A stretch of DNA of 64,000 nt from HLUCCA09 sp038745585 (GCA_038745585.1 JBCDLH010000013.1:49790-113789); one strand, 5' to 3'; counted from the stretch's first letter, positions 25,338-34,705 are shown. A program made the numbers and translations. The notes: generated from the sequence alone by a model not told the origin.

Positions 25338-27947
25338 TCAGACGACGACGTTGACGATACGCCCGGGCACGACGATGAGCTTTTTGGGTGCGCGGCCCTC
25401 CAGGACGCGTTGCACGGCCGGATCGTCCATGACCAGTGCTTCGATGGCGTCTTTCGAGGCGTCCTTGGCCACCGTCATCTCGCCCCGGCGCTTCCCATTG
25501 ACCTGGATTGGCAATGTGACGCTGTCCTCCACGAGATAGGAAGGGTCTGCCACCGGCCATGCCGCGTTGGTCACAAGGCCCTCGCCGCCGAGCCGGGCCC
25601 AGATCTCTTCGGCCAGATGCGGCGTGAAGGGCGCCATGAGCTGCGCCAGGGTCCTTAAGGCTTCGCCTTTCGCCGTCCCGGAGGCTGACGATTTCGAGAT
25701 CGCGTTGGTTAGTGCGTAAAGCTTGGCAATCGAGGTGTTGAAGGCAAAGCCGTCTATCCCCTCTGTCACGTCGACAATCGCGCGCGCCGTGGCACGGGCG
25801 AGCGCCAGGTCGGCCGCCGCCTCTCCCGACGCGGTCGCATCGGTCTCGCTTGCTAAACGGTGCACGCGGGCGAGGAACTTGAACGTCGCTTCAGCGCCCG
25901 CATCCGTCCATTCCACATCACGCTCCGGCGGGCTGTCTGACATAACAAACCACCGCGCGGTGTCGGCGCCGAAGCGCTCGACGATATCGGTCGGATCGAT
26001 CGTGTTGCGCTTCGACTTCGACATTTTGGCGGAGGGGATCACGGTACAGACCTCGCCAGTCTCGCGCACGACGACCGCACCGTCGCGTTCCTCGACTTCT
26101 TGCGGTGCGTGATAGACCGGCCGACCGGCACTGTCACTTGTCCGGTAGATTGCATGGGTCACCATGCCTTGGGTGAAAAGAGCCTCAAAGGGCTCAATGC
26201 AGCGTTCGGGCAAGTGCGCTGTGAGGTGCATCGCGCGCGCAAAGAAACGCGAGTACAGCAGGTGAAGGATCGCGTGCTCGATGCCGCCGATATATTGGTC
26301 GACATTCATCCAGTAATCGGCCTCGGCTACATCGGTTGGCGTCTCGGCGTGGGGCGCAGTGAACCGGGCAAAGTACCAAGACGAATCGACGAACGTATCC
26401 ATCGTGTCTGTTTCGCGCGTGGCCGGCCCACCGCATTTGGGGCAGGGGACATTGCGCCAGGTCGGATGTCTATCCAGGGGATTGCCAGGGACCGAAAAGT
26501 CAATCGGAGCGTTGCCTTGGTCATAGGGCAACTCGACGGGCAGGTTTTCCGGCTTTTCCGGGACGACACCGCAGGTGTCGCAGTACACGACCGGGATCGG
26601 GCACCCCCAATACCGTTGCCGGCTCAGGCCCCAATCGCGCAGGCGATACTTCAACTGTCCCGTGCCAAGACCCTGCGCCTCGAACCAGTCAATCGCCGCG
26701 TCGATCCCTGTTTGGCTGCTGACCTCGCCGATCCCCGCAAAGTGGTCGATATAAGAGACGATTTCGGCTTTTGGCGGCACCAGCGCCTCGTCTTCGACAT
26801 CGCGCGGGTCGCCCGGCATATGAAAGGCGTTGCGCACCTCGAGCCCATACTTGCGTGCAAAATCGAGGTCGCGCTGGTCATGGGCGGGGCAACCAAAGAC
26901 AGCACCCGTCCCGTATTCCATAAGCACGAAATTGCCGACCCAGACAGGCAGCTCGCGCTCGGGGTCGACCGGGTGGCGCACTGTCAAACCGATATCCAAA
27001 CCCTTCTTTTCGGCCTTTTCCATCGCGGCCTCGGTCGTATCCATCTTGCGGCTCTCGGCGATGAATGCGGCGAGCGCGGGATCGGCCTCGGCCTTGGCCT
27101 GTGCCACCGGGTGCTCGGGAGAAAGCGCGATAAAAGTCGCGCCGCGCATCGTGTCGGGCCGGGTCGAATAGCAGACGATGGGATCGCCGCCATCGGTGCG
27201 TTGAAACGCGATCTCAATCCCGCGCGACTTGCCGATCCAGTTCGCCTGCATCAGGCGGACCTTGTCTGGCCATTCCTTCAGCGCCTCAAGCGCGTCCAGC
27301 AGCTCTTCGGAGAAGTCCGAGATTCGAAAGAACCACTGCACCAGCTCGCGCCGTTCAACGGGGGCGCCAGAACGCCATCCCTTGCCGTCGATGACCTGCT
27401 CATTGGCGAGAACGGTCATGTCGACCGGGTCCCAATTCACAATCGCAGCCTTACGATAGATCAGGCCTGCCTCCAGCATATCTATGAAAAGGCGCTGCTG
27501 TTGGGCATAATACTCCGGATCGCAGGTCGCGAATTCGCGCGACCAATCGATGGAAAAGCCGAGCGGTTTCATCTGGTCGCGCATGTCGGCGATGTTCTGA
27601 TACGTCCAATCCCTGGGATGCCCGCCGCTCGCCATCGCGGCGTTCTCTGCGGGCATGCCGAACGCGTCCCAGCCCATCGGGTGAAGCACGGCATGGCCGG
27701 TCGCCCGCTTATAGCGCGCAACCACGTCGCCCATCGTATAGTTTCGGACATGGCCGATATGGATCCGGCCCGACGGATACGGGAACATCTCAAGGACGTA
27801 GAATTTGGGCCGCTCTGGATCGTGCTTTGCCGCAAAGCAATCGGCCTCGGCCCAGGCTCGCTGCCATTTGGGCTCGATTTCGGATGGCGACAGGCGCGCC
27901 TCGCGTTCGGGCGACGCTGCGTTGGGGGACACGGCTCTGCTGGACAT
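25338..27947 (-). CDS. leuS: Leucyl-tRNA synthetase
   Basis: A class I synthetase that charges tRNA-Leu. From the ATG at 27947 (MSSRAVSPNAASPEREARLS) it has 869 residues, the usual bacterial length; the longer frame to 28097 adds 50 residues without family character. HIGH lies at 63-66 (GRIHIGHVRNYTMGD) and KMSKS near residue 640 (SAKMSKSKRNTIDP). The CP1 editing domain sits between them. lptE follows two bases after the stop. The complete antisense frame across it is a GC-bias shadow. Confidence 0.96.
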   Translation of the reverse strand: MSSRAVSPNAASPEREARLSPSEIEPKWQRAWAEADCFAAKHDPERPKFYVLEMFPYPSGRIHIGHVRNYTMGDVVARYKRATGHAVLHPMGWDAFGMPAENAAMASGGHPRDWTYQNIADMRDQMKPLGFSIDWSREFATCDPEYYAQQQRLFIDMLEAGLIYRKAAIVNWDPVDMTVLANEQVIDGKGWRSGAPVERRELVQWFFRISDFSEELLDALEALKEWPDKVRLMQANWIGKSRGIEIAFQRTDGGDPIVCYSTRPDTMRGATFIALSPEHPVAQAKAEADPALAAFIAESRKMDTTEAAMEKAEKKGLDIGLTVRHPVDPERELPVWVGNFVLMEYGTGAVFGCPAHDQRDLDFARKYGLEVRNAFHMPGDPRDVEDEALVPPKAEIVSYIDHFAGIGEVSSQTGIDAAIDWFEAQGLGTGQLKYRLRDWGLSRQRYWGCPIPVVYCDTCGVVPEKPENLPVELPYDQGNAPIDFSVPGNPLDRHPTWRNVPCPKCGGPATRETDTMDTFVDSSWYFARFTAPHAETPTDVAEADYWMNVDQYIGGIEHAILHLLYSRFFARAMHLTAHLPERCIEPFEALFTQGMVTHAIYRTSDSAGRPVYHAPQEVEERDGAVVVRETGEVCTVIPSAKMSKSKRNTIDPTDIVERFGADTARWFVMSDSPPERDVEWTDAGAEATFKFLARVHRLASETDATASGEAAADLALARATARAIVDVTEGIDGFAFNTSIAKLYALTNAISKSSASGTAKGEALRTLAQLMAPFTPHLAEEIWARLGGEGLVTNAAWPVADPSYLVEDSVTLPIQVNGKRRGEMTVAKDASKDAIEALVMDDPAVQRVLEGRAPKKLIVVPGRIVNVVV

Positions 27948-28093
27948 GGGCGATGTGTCTTTTGTTCGGGGTGAATGCGGGGTCGTTCGTCTGATACGGC
28001 GCCCGCGTGAAACCGTAAAGGCTGGCGGCGATCTGGGATGTGCAACGCAGCGGCCGTTCGAACGTGACCGAACAGCCGGAATGCGCGACGGCG

Positions 28094-28573
28094 TCAAAGC
28101 GCGCCGTCAGCGATCCTAAGCTGGCGCGCCCGCGTGAGGATCGCATCCTCGACCGCACGCGTCGTGTCGACATCGACCGGACCGGAGCGTGTTGCAAGCG
28201 CGACACGCAGCGACCTGGCGTCAAGCGCCGGATCGCGGACCTGAACCGTCGCCCGGTAAGCGCGTCCGCCGCCGGGCGGCGTTCCGTAACCCATTACGAT
28301 GACACCGGAAAACGGATCGACCGTCTCGACGGGCAAAAAGCTAAGCACGTCAAGCGAGGCGTTCCAGAGATACCGGTTCACCTCAAGCGTGACATTTGGG
28401 TCGTCCACGTTGATGAAGAGGTCAAAGATCGTCTCGCGCGTCGCGCCGTCGTCGTCCACCTCCGGGTCGAACTGGGGCGGCACGTTGGCGGTTTGCGACG
28501 GCGACGAGAAGAGATTTCGGTCCCCACAGGCGGCGAGCGCGAAGAGGGCACAGAGAACGAAAAACGGTTTCAT
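28094..28573 (-). CDS. DUF3576 lipoprotein
   Basis: A 159-residue predicted lipoprotein, start MKPFFVLCALFALAACGDRN with a lipobox Cys at about residue 16. The mature part fits DUF3576 (ETIFDLFINVDDPNVTLEVN, then YLWNASLDVLSFLPVETVDPF). The family is common in Alphaproteobacteria and its function is unknown. It lies 146 bases upstream of leuS on the same strand and is divergent from the porin. The longer frame to 29338 is antisense to the porin and is not real. Confidence 0.85.
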   Translation of the reverse strand: MKPFFVLCALFALAACGDRNLFSSPSQTANVPPQFDPEVDDDGATRETIFDLFINVDDPNVTLEVNRYLWNASLDVLSFLPVETVDPFSGVIVMGYGTPPGGGRAYRATVQVRDPALDARSLRVALATRSGPVDVDTTRAVEDAILTRARQLRIADGAL

Positions 28574-28912
28574 GGCAACACGCTGCACAACTCGCTGATC
28601 TTCTATGGGCCGCTCGCCCTCACCCGGCCGCATGGCGCGCTCCCTCGCTGCGTCAGGGGTTTGCCTATCGCAGGCCCGCAAGACCGGCAAGATCATTCCC
28701 CGCTGGCGCCGGTATCGGGCTGGCGGCTGCCGGCGTGCGCGGCGGTGCGCACGGAACCCTGACGGCACTGTGGCATAGCTGCACCAATTCTGGGGCGCAC
28801 CCGGAGCCGTTTGGCAGCCGCCTTGCGTTCCAATCCGCATAGAGCGAAGAGAACTCATGCCCAATTCGGTGAGTCGAGTTGTGGTGAACCTTTGAACACA
28901 CGAGGGAAAAAG
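28574..28912. other. Divergent region between the DUF3576 lipoprotein and the porin
   Basis: About 340 bases without a credible gene. It must carry the promoters of both divergent genes and a porin leader of unknown length. A GAGGGAAAAAG ribosome binding site lies just before the porin ATG. I see no strong hairpin and no confident promoter match. Confidence 0.5.
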
Positions 28913-29974
28913 ATGAAAAAGGTCCTTCTCACCTCCACGGCTCTGGTCCTCCTGGCCGGGACGGCTTCCGCAGACATCGCTCTGTCGGGTAGCGCCGAGA
29001 TGGGTGTGCGCGGCGGACAGCTCGATGCGACGAACGCCGACGGCACTGAATTTGACGAAACGATCCCCCTTCAGTTCCACACCGACATCGACGTGACGTT
29101 CACGCTGTCGGGTGAAACGGATGGCGGCCTGGCATTTGGTGCCGCGATCGATCTCGACGAAAGCGGCGACGGCTCCCCGGCGGTCGACAACGATTTTGAT
29201 GATGGCGGCGTTGCCATCTTCATCTCCGGCGACTTTGGTACGCTGACGCTCGGCGACACCGACGGCGCGCTGGACTTTGTGACCCAGGATATGGGCATCG
29301 CAAACCCCGGTTCGATCGACGATTCTGAAACCGAGCACTTCGGCTACCTTGGTGCGTGGCTCGACGGCTCGGGCGACGGCCAGATCGCGCGCTACGATAT
29401 CTCGATTGATGCATTCACCTTCGCGGTATCCGTCGAGCAGATGCCGACGGGTGAAGGCGGTCTCGTTCTCGAAGACGACGACGACCTGACCTGGGCAGTC
29501 GGTTTCGGATATGACTTCGACTTCGCAGGCGGTTCGGCAGGCGTTTCGATCGGTTACCAGTACTCGGACAACGGTTCGATCGACGTGGGCGACTCGGTCG
29601 ACGGCGAGGACATCAACCTAGTCTTTAACGCGGGCGAAGTTGCGGCAACGGCTGTCGGTGCATCGGTCAGCCTCGACAATGGCCTGTCCGCTGCATTCAC
29701 TTACACGAACTTCGACTTTGACGAAGGCGAGGATGCTGATCACTTCGGCATCGGTGTCGGCTATGAGTTCGACGCGTTCTCGATCCACGCCAACTACGGT
29801 ACGTGGGAATCCGACGTCGGCGATCTGAGCGGTTTCGGTCTTGCGGGTGCCTATGACCTCGGCGGTGGCGCATCCCTGCATCTCGCATACGGCAGCTCAT
29901 CCTCGGATCTTGACGACTCTGAGGAAGAGTTCGACGTCGACACCTATTCGTTTGGCGTCGCGTTCTCCTTCTAA
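28913..29974 (+). CDS. Acidic outer membrane porin (Rhodobacter type)
   Basis: A trimeric beta-barrel porin of 353 residues. The signal peptide MKKVLLTSTALVLLAGTASA is cleaved before DIALSGSAEMG, and the last residue is Phe (YSFGVAFSF), the usual barrel-assembly signature. The mature protein alternates beta strands and Asp/Gly-rich loops and is strikingly acidic (for example LEDDDDLTWAVGFGYDFDF), which suggests a marine or salt-tolerant host. The longer frame back to 28811 precedes a clear GAGGGA ribosome binding site and signal peptide, so I start at 28913. A strong terminator follows. Confidence 0.92.
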   Translation: MKKVLLTSTALVLLAGTASADIALSGSAEMGVRGGQLDATNADGTEFDETIPLQFHTDIDVTFTLSGETDGGLAFGAAIDLDESGDGSPAVDNDFDDGGVAIFISGDFGTLTLGDTDGALDFVTQDMGIANPGSIDDSETEHFGYLGAWLDGSGDGQIARYDISIDAFTFAVSVEQMPTGEGGLVLEDDDDLTWAVGFGYDFDFAGGSAGVSIGYQYSDNGSIDVGDSVDGEDINLVFNAGEVAATAVGASVSLDNGLSAAFTYTNFDFDEGEDADHFGIGVGYEFDAFSIHANYGTWESDVGDLSGFGLAGAYDLGGGASLHLAYGSSSSDLDDSEEEFDVDTYSFGVAFSF

Positions 29975-29997
29975 GGGCACTCTGCACCTGAGATTTG

Positions 29998-30025
29998 AAG
30001 GGCGCGCTCTAGAGCGCGCCCTTTT
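29998..30025 (+). terminator. Rho-independent terminator of the porin gene
   Basis: A perfect 26-base palindrome with 13-base arms (AAGGGCGCGCTCT at 29998-30010, AGAGCGCGCCCTT at 30011-30023) is followed by TT and lies 24 bases after the porin stop. The arm ends give four T bases in a row at 30022-30025. The short T-run also makes it plausible as a bidirectional terminator. Confidence 0.85.
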
Positions 30026-30107
30026 ACGTTGCCTGTCTTCCAACAGAGGGTGCTTCCGCCGTTCGCAACCGCGTGCTAGCAGCACAGCGGATGTTTGAGG
30101 GCAGACC

Positions 30108-31607
30108 ATGGGCAATGGGCCGGGCAGCACGACAGTCTCAATGAGCGTCAAAGACGCGTATGCCAAATCGCTCGACCTGCATAAAGCCGGCCGCCTCACC
30201 GAGGCCGAGCGCGGCTATCGCGCGGTTGCGTCTGCCGCCCCTCAGCTCGCCGAGCCCCACTTTCAGTTGGGACGCATCGCCGTCGCGCGGGGAGACGCCG
30301 GCACGGCACTCGCGGCGTTCGACACGGCTCTTGAGCTCAAACCGGGAGAGCCCGCGCTGCTCTCCGCCCGGGCCGACGCCCTTGGCGCGCTTGGGCGCTC
30401 CGAGGCCGCCCTTTCCACCTACGACGCGTTGATCAAAACCACGCCAAAGGCGACCAAGCCGCGCGCGGACAAAGCCCTTTTCTTGCAGCGTCTCGGCCGC
30501 TTCGATGCTGCGGAAGCCGAGCTGCGCGCGGCCCTCAAGCGCGCGCCGAAGGACGGCGAACTCTACCGCATGCTCGGTGCAACGCGGCGGTTTCGCAAAG
30601 GCGAACCGATCCTCCAAGACATGCTCAAGGCGCATGCCGACACCTCGGTCACCGGCATCGCTCGCATGCAGCTTCAGTTTGCGCTCGCCAAAGCAATGGC
30701 GGATACCGGGCAGCACGACCGGGTGTTTCGCTATCTCAACCCGGCGAACGCCGCGATGCGCGCGCATCAGCCCTACGATATAAGCATGCGAAAAGATGAG
30801 GTTGCCGGATTGATCGAGGCCTTCGACGGCGCCGATTTCACCTCCCCGGAAAACGATGCAGAGCCCGCCGGACCGCGTCCTGTTTTTGTAACGGGTCTTC
30901 CCCGGTCTGGCACAACGCTCATCGAACAGATCCTCGCCTCGCACCCGGACGTGCGCGGCGCTGGAGAACGGCGCTTTGTGCTGCAGGAGGCATATCGCAT
31001 TCTGAGCAATCCGCGCGGAGGCTTTCGGCGCTTTACCGATTTGACGCCGGATGCGCTTTCGGGCTTTGCCCGCGCCTATCTTGCGGCGCTGGCCGGCGCC
31101 GTTCCAGAAGCCTCCGTCGTTACGGACAAATCTATCCAGTCCCATCTCGTGATAGGGATGATTGCAAAGGCTCTGCCGAGCGCGCGGATCATTGTCGTCC
31201 GCCGCGACCCCCGCGATGTCGGCCTGTCGATCTACCGCAACCTCTTTGCGCCGGGCACGCACCGTTATGCCTATGACCAGGCGCAGATCGCCGCCTATGC
31301 CGCCACCTTCGAACGGATCGTCTCTTTCTGGCGCGAAACGGTGCCGGAGCGCTTCGTCGAAGTGTCCTATGAGGCGCTGGTATCGGACCCCGAGCCGCAG
31401 ACCCGCGCGCTCGTAGAGGCCGCTGGCCTCTCGTGGGACGACACCTGCCTCAACTTTCACGAAACCGAGCGCCAGGTGGCAACGCTCTCGATCCAGCAGG
31501 TGCGTCAGCCGATACACCAGGGCGCGACCGGCGGGTGGCGGCGTTATGCGGCCGATTTAAAGCCGATGCTCGAAGCGTTCGAAACGGAAGGTGTCGCGCT
31601 GCCATGA
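30108..31607 (+). CDS. TPR-repeat sulfotransferase family protein
   Basis: A 499-residue protein with two parts. Residues about 15-200 are TPR-like helices (YAKSLDLHKAGRLTEAERGYRAV, ALAAFDTALELKPGEPALL). From about 250 there is a PAPS-dependent sulfotransferase fold with the 5'-phosphosulfate loop VFVTGLPRSGTTLIEQIL and the 3'-phosphate segment IIVVRRDPRDVGLSIYRN. It would transfer sulfate to an unknown acceptor, possibly a polysaccharide, protein or lipid. An internal ATG at 30141 (MSVKDAYAK) is an alternative start. Its stop overlaps the yggS start (ATGA). Confidence 0.82.
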   Translation: MGNGPGSTTVSMSVKDAYAKSLDLHKAGRLTEAERGYRAVASAAPQLAEPHFQLGRIAVARGDAGTALAAFDTALELKPGEPALLSARADALGALGRSEAALSTYDALIKTTPKATKPRADKALFLQRLGRFDAAEAELRAALKRAPKDGELYRMLGATRRFRKGEPILQDMLKAHADTSVTGIARMQLQFALAKAMADTGQHDRVFRYLNPANAAMRAHQPYDISMRKDEVAGLIEAFDGADFTSPENDAEPAGPRPVFVTGLPRSGTTLIEQILASHPDVRGAGERRFVLQEAYRILSNPRGGFRRFTDLTPDALSGFARAYLAALAGAVPEASVVTDKSIQSHLVIGMIAKALPSARIIVVRRDPRDVGLSIYRNLFAPGTHRYAYDQAQIAAYAATFERIVSFWRETVPERFVEVSYEALVSDPEPQTRALVEAAGLSWDDTCLNFHETERQVATLSIQQVRQPIHQGATGGWRRYAADLKPMLEAFETEGVALP

Positions 31608-32266
31608 GCCTCCACGACATCAAAGAGCGGATCGCCAAGGCGGAGGGATCGGCGGGCCGGGCACCAGGGTCGGTCGCGCTGATCGCCATCTCCAAAGTCC
31701 AGCCGCTGGAGCGTGTCGAGGCCGTCTTGCAAGCGGGTCACCGTGTCTACGGGGAAAACCGCGTGCAGGAGGCGCAGGGCAAGTGGCCCGCGTTCAAGGA
31801 AAAGTATCCCGGCACCGAGCTACACCTCGTCGGCCCGTTGCAAACCAACAAGGCCCGCGCGGCAATGGATCTTTTCGACGTGATCCATAGCGTTGACCGG
31901 CCGAAACTCGCGACGACGCTGGCTCGGCTCGCCCAGGAGATCGGCCAATGCCCGCCGCTCTTTATCCAGGTCAATACCGGGGAGGAGCCGCAAAAGGCCG
32001 GCATCCTGCCAAGCGATGCAGACGCGTTCGTCGCAGAGGCGCGCGGGCTCGATCTTCCGCTTCAGGGCCTCATGTGCATCCCACCGATCGCCGAGGAGCC
32101 CAGCCTTCACTTTGCCCTTCTGGCCAAGATCGCCGAGCGCAACGGGCTCGAGGGGCTCTCGATGGGCATGTCTGGCGATTTCGAGAGCGCAATTGCCCAG
32201 GGGGCGACCCATGTGCGCGTGGGCTCGGCCATCTTTGGCGCGCGGGAAACGCAAGCGACGGCCTGA
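31604..32266 (+). CDS. YggS-family pyridoxal-phosphate homeostasis protein
   Basis: A 220-residue PLP-binding protein (YggS/PROSC/PLPBP), which buffers free pyridoxal phosphate rather than catalysing a known reaction. The PLP lysine is Lys-31 in LIAISKVQP. The family motifs YGENRVQEAQGKW, LHLVGPLQTNKA and MGMSGDFESAIAQGATHVRVG are intact. I start at the ATG at 31604, which overlaps the sulfotransferase stop. The extra upstream frame is internal to that gene. Confidence 0.92.
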   Translation: MSLHDIKERIAKAEGSAGRAPGSVALIAISKVQPLERVEAVLQAGHRVYGENRVQEAQGKWPAFKEKYPGTELHLVGPLQTNKARAAMDLFDVIHSVDRPKLATTLARLAQEIGQCPPLFIQVNTGEEPQKAGILPSDADAFVAEARGLDLPLQGLMCIPPIAEEPSLHFALLAKIAERNGLEGLSMGMSGDFESAIAQGATHVRVGSAIFGARETQATA

Positions 32267-32770
32267 TCAGCGCACGATAAGACGCGCGCCCAATTCCAGC
32301 CGTTGGGCGATCCAAAAGAGATGATCGCACCGGAGCGCAACGCATCCTGCGGTCGGCTTCCCGCGCCCGCGCCACGCATGGACAAAGATCGCAGAGCCGC
32401 GCCCCGCCTCAGGCGCGCGCCAATTCCAATCGGTGACCAAGATCAGGTCGTACATCGGGTCTGCCCGGCGCAATGCCTCGTGGCGATAGCGATGCGGCGT
32501 GCGCACGCGCCGATTATAGGCAGGATCGCTCGGATCGTCCGACCAGAGATCGCGCGGCCCGATCGGCTCTGCCCAAGGGACGGGGCGCACCAAACGATCT
32601 GGTCGGTAGAGCGCGCCGACGATCCGGTGCGCGCCGCGTGGCGTCCCGCCGTCCCCCTCGCGCTTGTCGTCGACGATCCCGCCGCGCCCATGGTTTGCCG
32701 GAAAACGCCGCCCGCCAAACCGCATCCCGGTGGGTGTGAGACGCAGATCGCCTGGGCCCAAAGGCCTCAC
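32267..32770 (-). CDS. L,D-transpeptidase (YkuD) family protein
   Basis: A 167-residue short YkuD protein. The catalytic motif is compact, with His-131 and Cys-143 in FVHAWRGRGKPTAGCVAL, close to the HxxxxSHGC pattern but with Thr-Ala-Gly-Cys. L,D-transpeptidases cross-link peptidoglycan or attach proteins to it. No signal peptide is evident from the chosen start, so export is unexplained; the protein may be a cytoplasmic or atypical member. It is convergent with yggS and its start overlaps the ribA stop by four bases. Confidence 0.8.
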   Translation of the reverse strand: MRPLGPGDLRLTPTGMRFGGRRFPANHGRGGIVDDKREGDGGTPRGAHRIVGALYRPDRLVRPVPWAEPIGPRDLWSDDPSDPAYNRRVRTPHRYRHEALRRADPMYDLILVTDWNWRAPEAGRGSAIFVHAWRGRGKPTAGCVALRCDHLFWIAQRLELGARLIVR

Positions 32771-33846
32771 CGAAGATGCCCGGACTTGGCGACTTTTGTC
32801 GCGAGGTAGGCGGCATTCTGCGGCGTCTCGCCGGCGTGGAGCGGCACGCGTTCGGCCACGCCAATGCCGTTGACCTCCATCATGGCAATCTTTGCGGGAT
32901 TGTTTGTCATCAGGCGCACCACGCGGACCCCGAGGCGGCGGAGGAGCGCGGCGCCGATCCGAAAGTCCCGTTCATCGTCCTCAAAGCCGAGCCGGTGATT
33001 GGCCTCAACAGTGTCATAGCCCTGATCCTGCAGCGCATAGGCCCGCATTTTGTTGGCAAGCCCGATCCCACGCCCCTCCTGATTGAGATAAAGGAGGATG
33101 CCGCCGCCTTCAGCGTGCATCGCCCGCAGCGCGCCATGAAGCTGCGGCCCGCAATCGCACTTGAGTGACCCTAGGACGTCGCCCGTAAAGCAGGCAGAAT
33201 GCAGCCGGGCGAGGACCGGCGCCGCCCGGTCCGGCGTTCCGATCTCTACGGCATAGTGTTCCTCGCCGCCATCGTCGGGTCGGAAGACGTGAAGCCGACC
33301 GGCACCGGCCAGTGCGAGGGGGAGCGCGGCGTCGACAACATGGACAAAGCCCGCCCCGTCCGCTGGGGCATGGTCGGTGCGGAGATCGAGCACCGTTAAG
33401 TTGGCGACGCCGGCAGCGCAGGGCGCGAGCAGGACGGCAGGCAAGACCTGCGCCTCCTTGGCAAGCATGATCGCCTCGCGCGCAAGGGTCGCGTCGCCGC
33501 CGCGGCGCGTCTGGAACGGGCCCTTCATTGGCGTGTCAAGATCGGTCGCCGGATCGGCGACCGCGCGCGCCCAGGAGAGAGAGGCATCGGCCGGCAGAAC
33601 CAAGCGCGCAACGTCGCCGTCATAGGCGCGTGCCTTGAGCGTCTCCGCACGCCGTCCGGTAATCGCCAGCGTTGCGTCGTCTGAGAGCGCGTGAAAGCGC
33701 GCGGCGGACGCCGTTTCGACCGCCACGGCAAAGACGCTCTCACTCGCGCCACGCAGCACGACCGGCAGGCCAAGCCGCAGATCTGCGCGCGCGCGGCTGC
33801 GGCGCTCGGCCGGGCTCGGCTGAAGAAGATTGGTCGGGGTGGTCAT
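32767..33846 (-). CDS. ribA: GTP cyclohydrolase II with N-terminal extension
   Basis: Catalyses the first step of riboflavin synthesis, opening GTP to a diaminopyrimidine. The C-terminal two-thirds carries the zinc cysteines in CFTGDVLGSLKCDCG and the active-site segment YLNQEGRGIGLANKMRAY, and ends with the NNPAKI motif. The E. coli enzyme has 196 residues, whereas this one has 359 because of about 160 extra N-terminal residues with no motif I recognise. The extra domain looks helical-beta and may be a degenerate DHBP-synthase-like region, a pattern I recall from other Alphaproteobacteria. The gene is coupled to the L,D-transpeptidase gene. Confidence 0.9.
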   Translation of the reverse strand: MTTPTNLLQPSPAERRSRARADLRLGLPVVLRGASESVFAVAVETASAARFHALSDDATLAITGRRAETLKARAYDGDVARLVLPADASLSWARAVADPATDLDTPMKGPFQTRRGGDATLAREAIMLAKEAQVLPAVLLAPCAAGVANLTVLDLRTDHAPADGAGFVHVVDAALPLALAGAGRLHVFRPDDGGEEHYAVEIGTPDRAAPVLARLHSACFTGDVLGSLKCDCGPQLHGALRAMHAEGGGILLYLNQEGRGIGLANKMRAYALQDQGYDTVEANHRLGFEDDERDFRIGAALLRRLGVRVVRLMTNNPAKIAMMEVNGIGVAERVPLHAGETPQNAAYLATKVAKSGHLR

Positions 33847-34018
33847 GGGCGGCCGAAGCGAGAGGTGCCGAGGAGTTTCGGCTCTCGTCTATATCGGCGA
33901 TCCGTCGAAATTGAAACATACCCGCCCTCAGCGACACAACGGCGTGAAACGGTGTAGCTTTGCTTGTCGCGTCGCGCGGTATCGCCAATTTGGCATTGAA
34001 CCACTGGAGGCCGTTGCC

Positions 34019-34705
34019 ATGCCCACGCTCAAAAAGATCCTGCTCGTCGATGACGATGAGGACCTCCGCGAAGCCCTGAGTGAGCAGCTCGTGATGACCG
34101 AGGATTTCGATGTGTTCGAAGCGGGCAGCGGCTCGGGCGCGATGGAGAAGACCCGCGAGGGGCTTTACGACCTGGTCATTCTCGATGTCGGCCTGCCAGA
34201 TACCGATGGGCGCGAGCTCTGCCGGGTCATGCGCAAGCAGGGTGTCAAATGCCCCATCGTCATGCTGACGGGGCACGATTCGGACGCCGATACGATCCTC
34301 GGTCTAGATGCCGGCGCCAACGACTATGTCACGAAGCCGTTCAAGTTCCCGGTCCTTCTTGCACGCATCCGCGCCCAGCTCCGCCAGCATGAACAATCCG
34401 AAGACGCTGTGTTTCAGCTCGGACCGTACACTTTCAAGCCCGCGATGAAGATGCTCATCGACGATTCGGACCGGAAGATCCGGCTCACCGAAAAAGAGAC
34501 GAACATCCTGAAGTACCTGTATCGCGCGTCCGAAGGCGTCGTTGCGCGCGACGTCCTGCTGCACGAGGTGTGGGGCTACAATGCGGGCGTGACCACGCAC
34601 ACACTCGAAACCCATATTTACCGGTTGCGCCAGAAAATAGAACCGGATCCGTCCAATGCCCGCCTTCTTGTGACCGAAAGCGGGGGCTATCGTCTGGTTG
34701 CGTGA
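34019..34705 (+). CDS. OmpR/PhoB-family response regulator
   Basis: A 228-residue two-component transcription factor. The receiver domain has the acidic pocket LLVDDDED (11-14), phosphoacceptor Asp-56 in LVILDVGLPD, Thr-84 and Lys-106. The C-terminal winged helix has the OmpR-type segment ETNILKYLYRASEGVVARDVLLHEVWG and ends VTESGGYRLVA. No histidine kinase gene is adjacent, so it is an orphan here. It resembles CenR-like regulators of Alphaproteobacteria in part, but I cannot confirm this. The ATG at 34019 has TGGAGG eight bases upstream; the frame back to 33830 has no receiver character. Confidence 0.9.
   Translation: MPTLKKILLVDDDEDLREALSEQLVMTEDFDVFEAGSGSGAMEKTREGLYDLVILDVGLPDTDGRELCRVMRKQGVKCPIVMLTGHDSDADTILGLDAGANDYVTKPFKFPVLLARIRAQLRQHEQSEDAVFQLGPYTFKPAMKMLIDDSDRKIRLTEKETNILKYLYRASEGVVARDVLLHEVWGYNAGVTTHTLETHIYRLRQKIEPDPSNARLLVTESGGYRLVA

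Noticed and set aside
26100..27974. A 624-codon open frame on the plus strand across leuS
   Set aside because: It is the exact antisense shadow of leuS, without a ribosome binding site or family motifs. Such long antisense frames also occur across gyrB (4837-6117), gor (54616-56181) and flagellin (20468-21742) and reflect GC-biased third codon positions.
28574..29338. Long minus-strand frame over the porin that would extend the DUF3576 protein
   Set aside because: It is antisense to the porin. The lipoprotein signal peptide starts at 28573.
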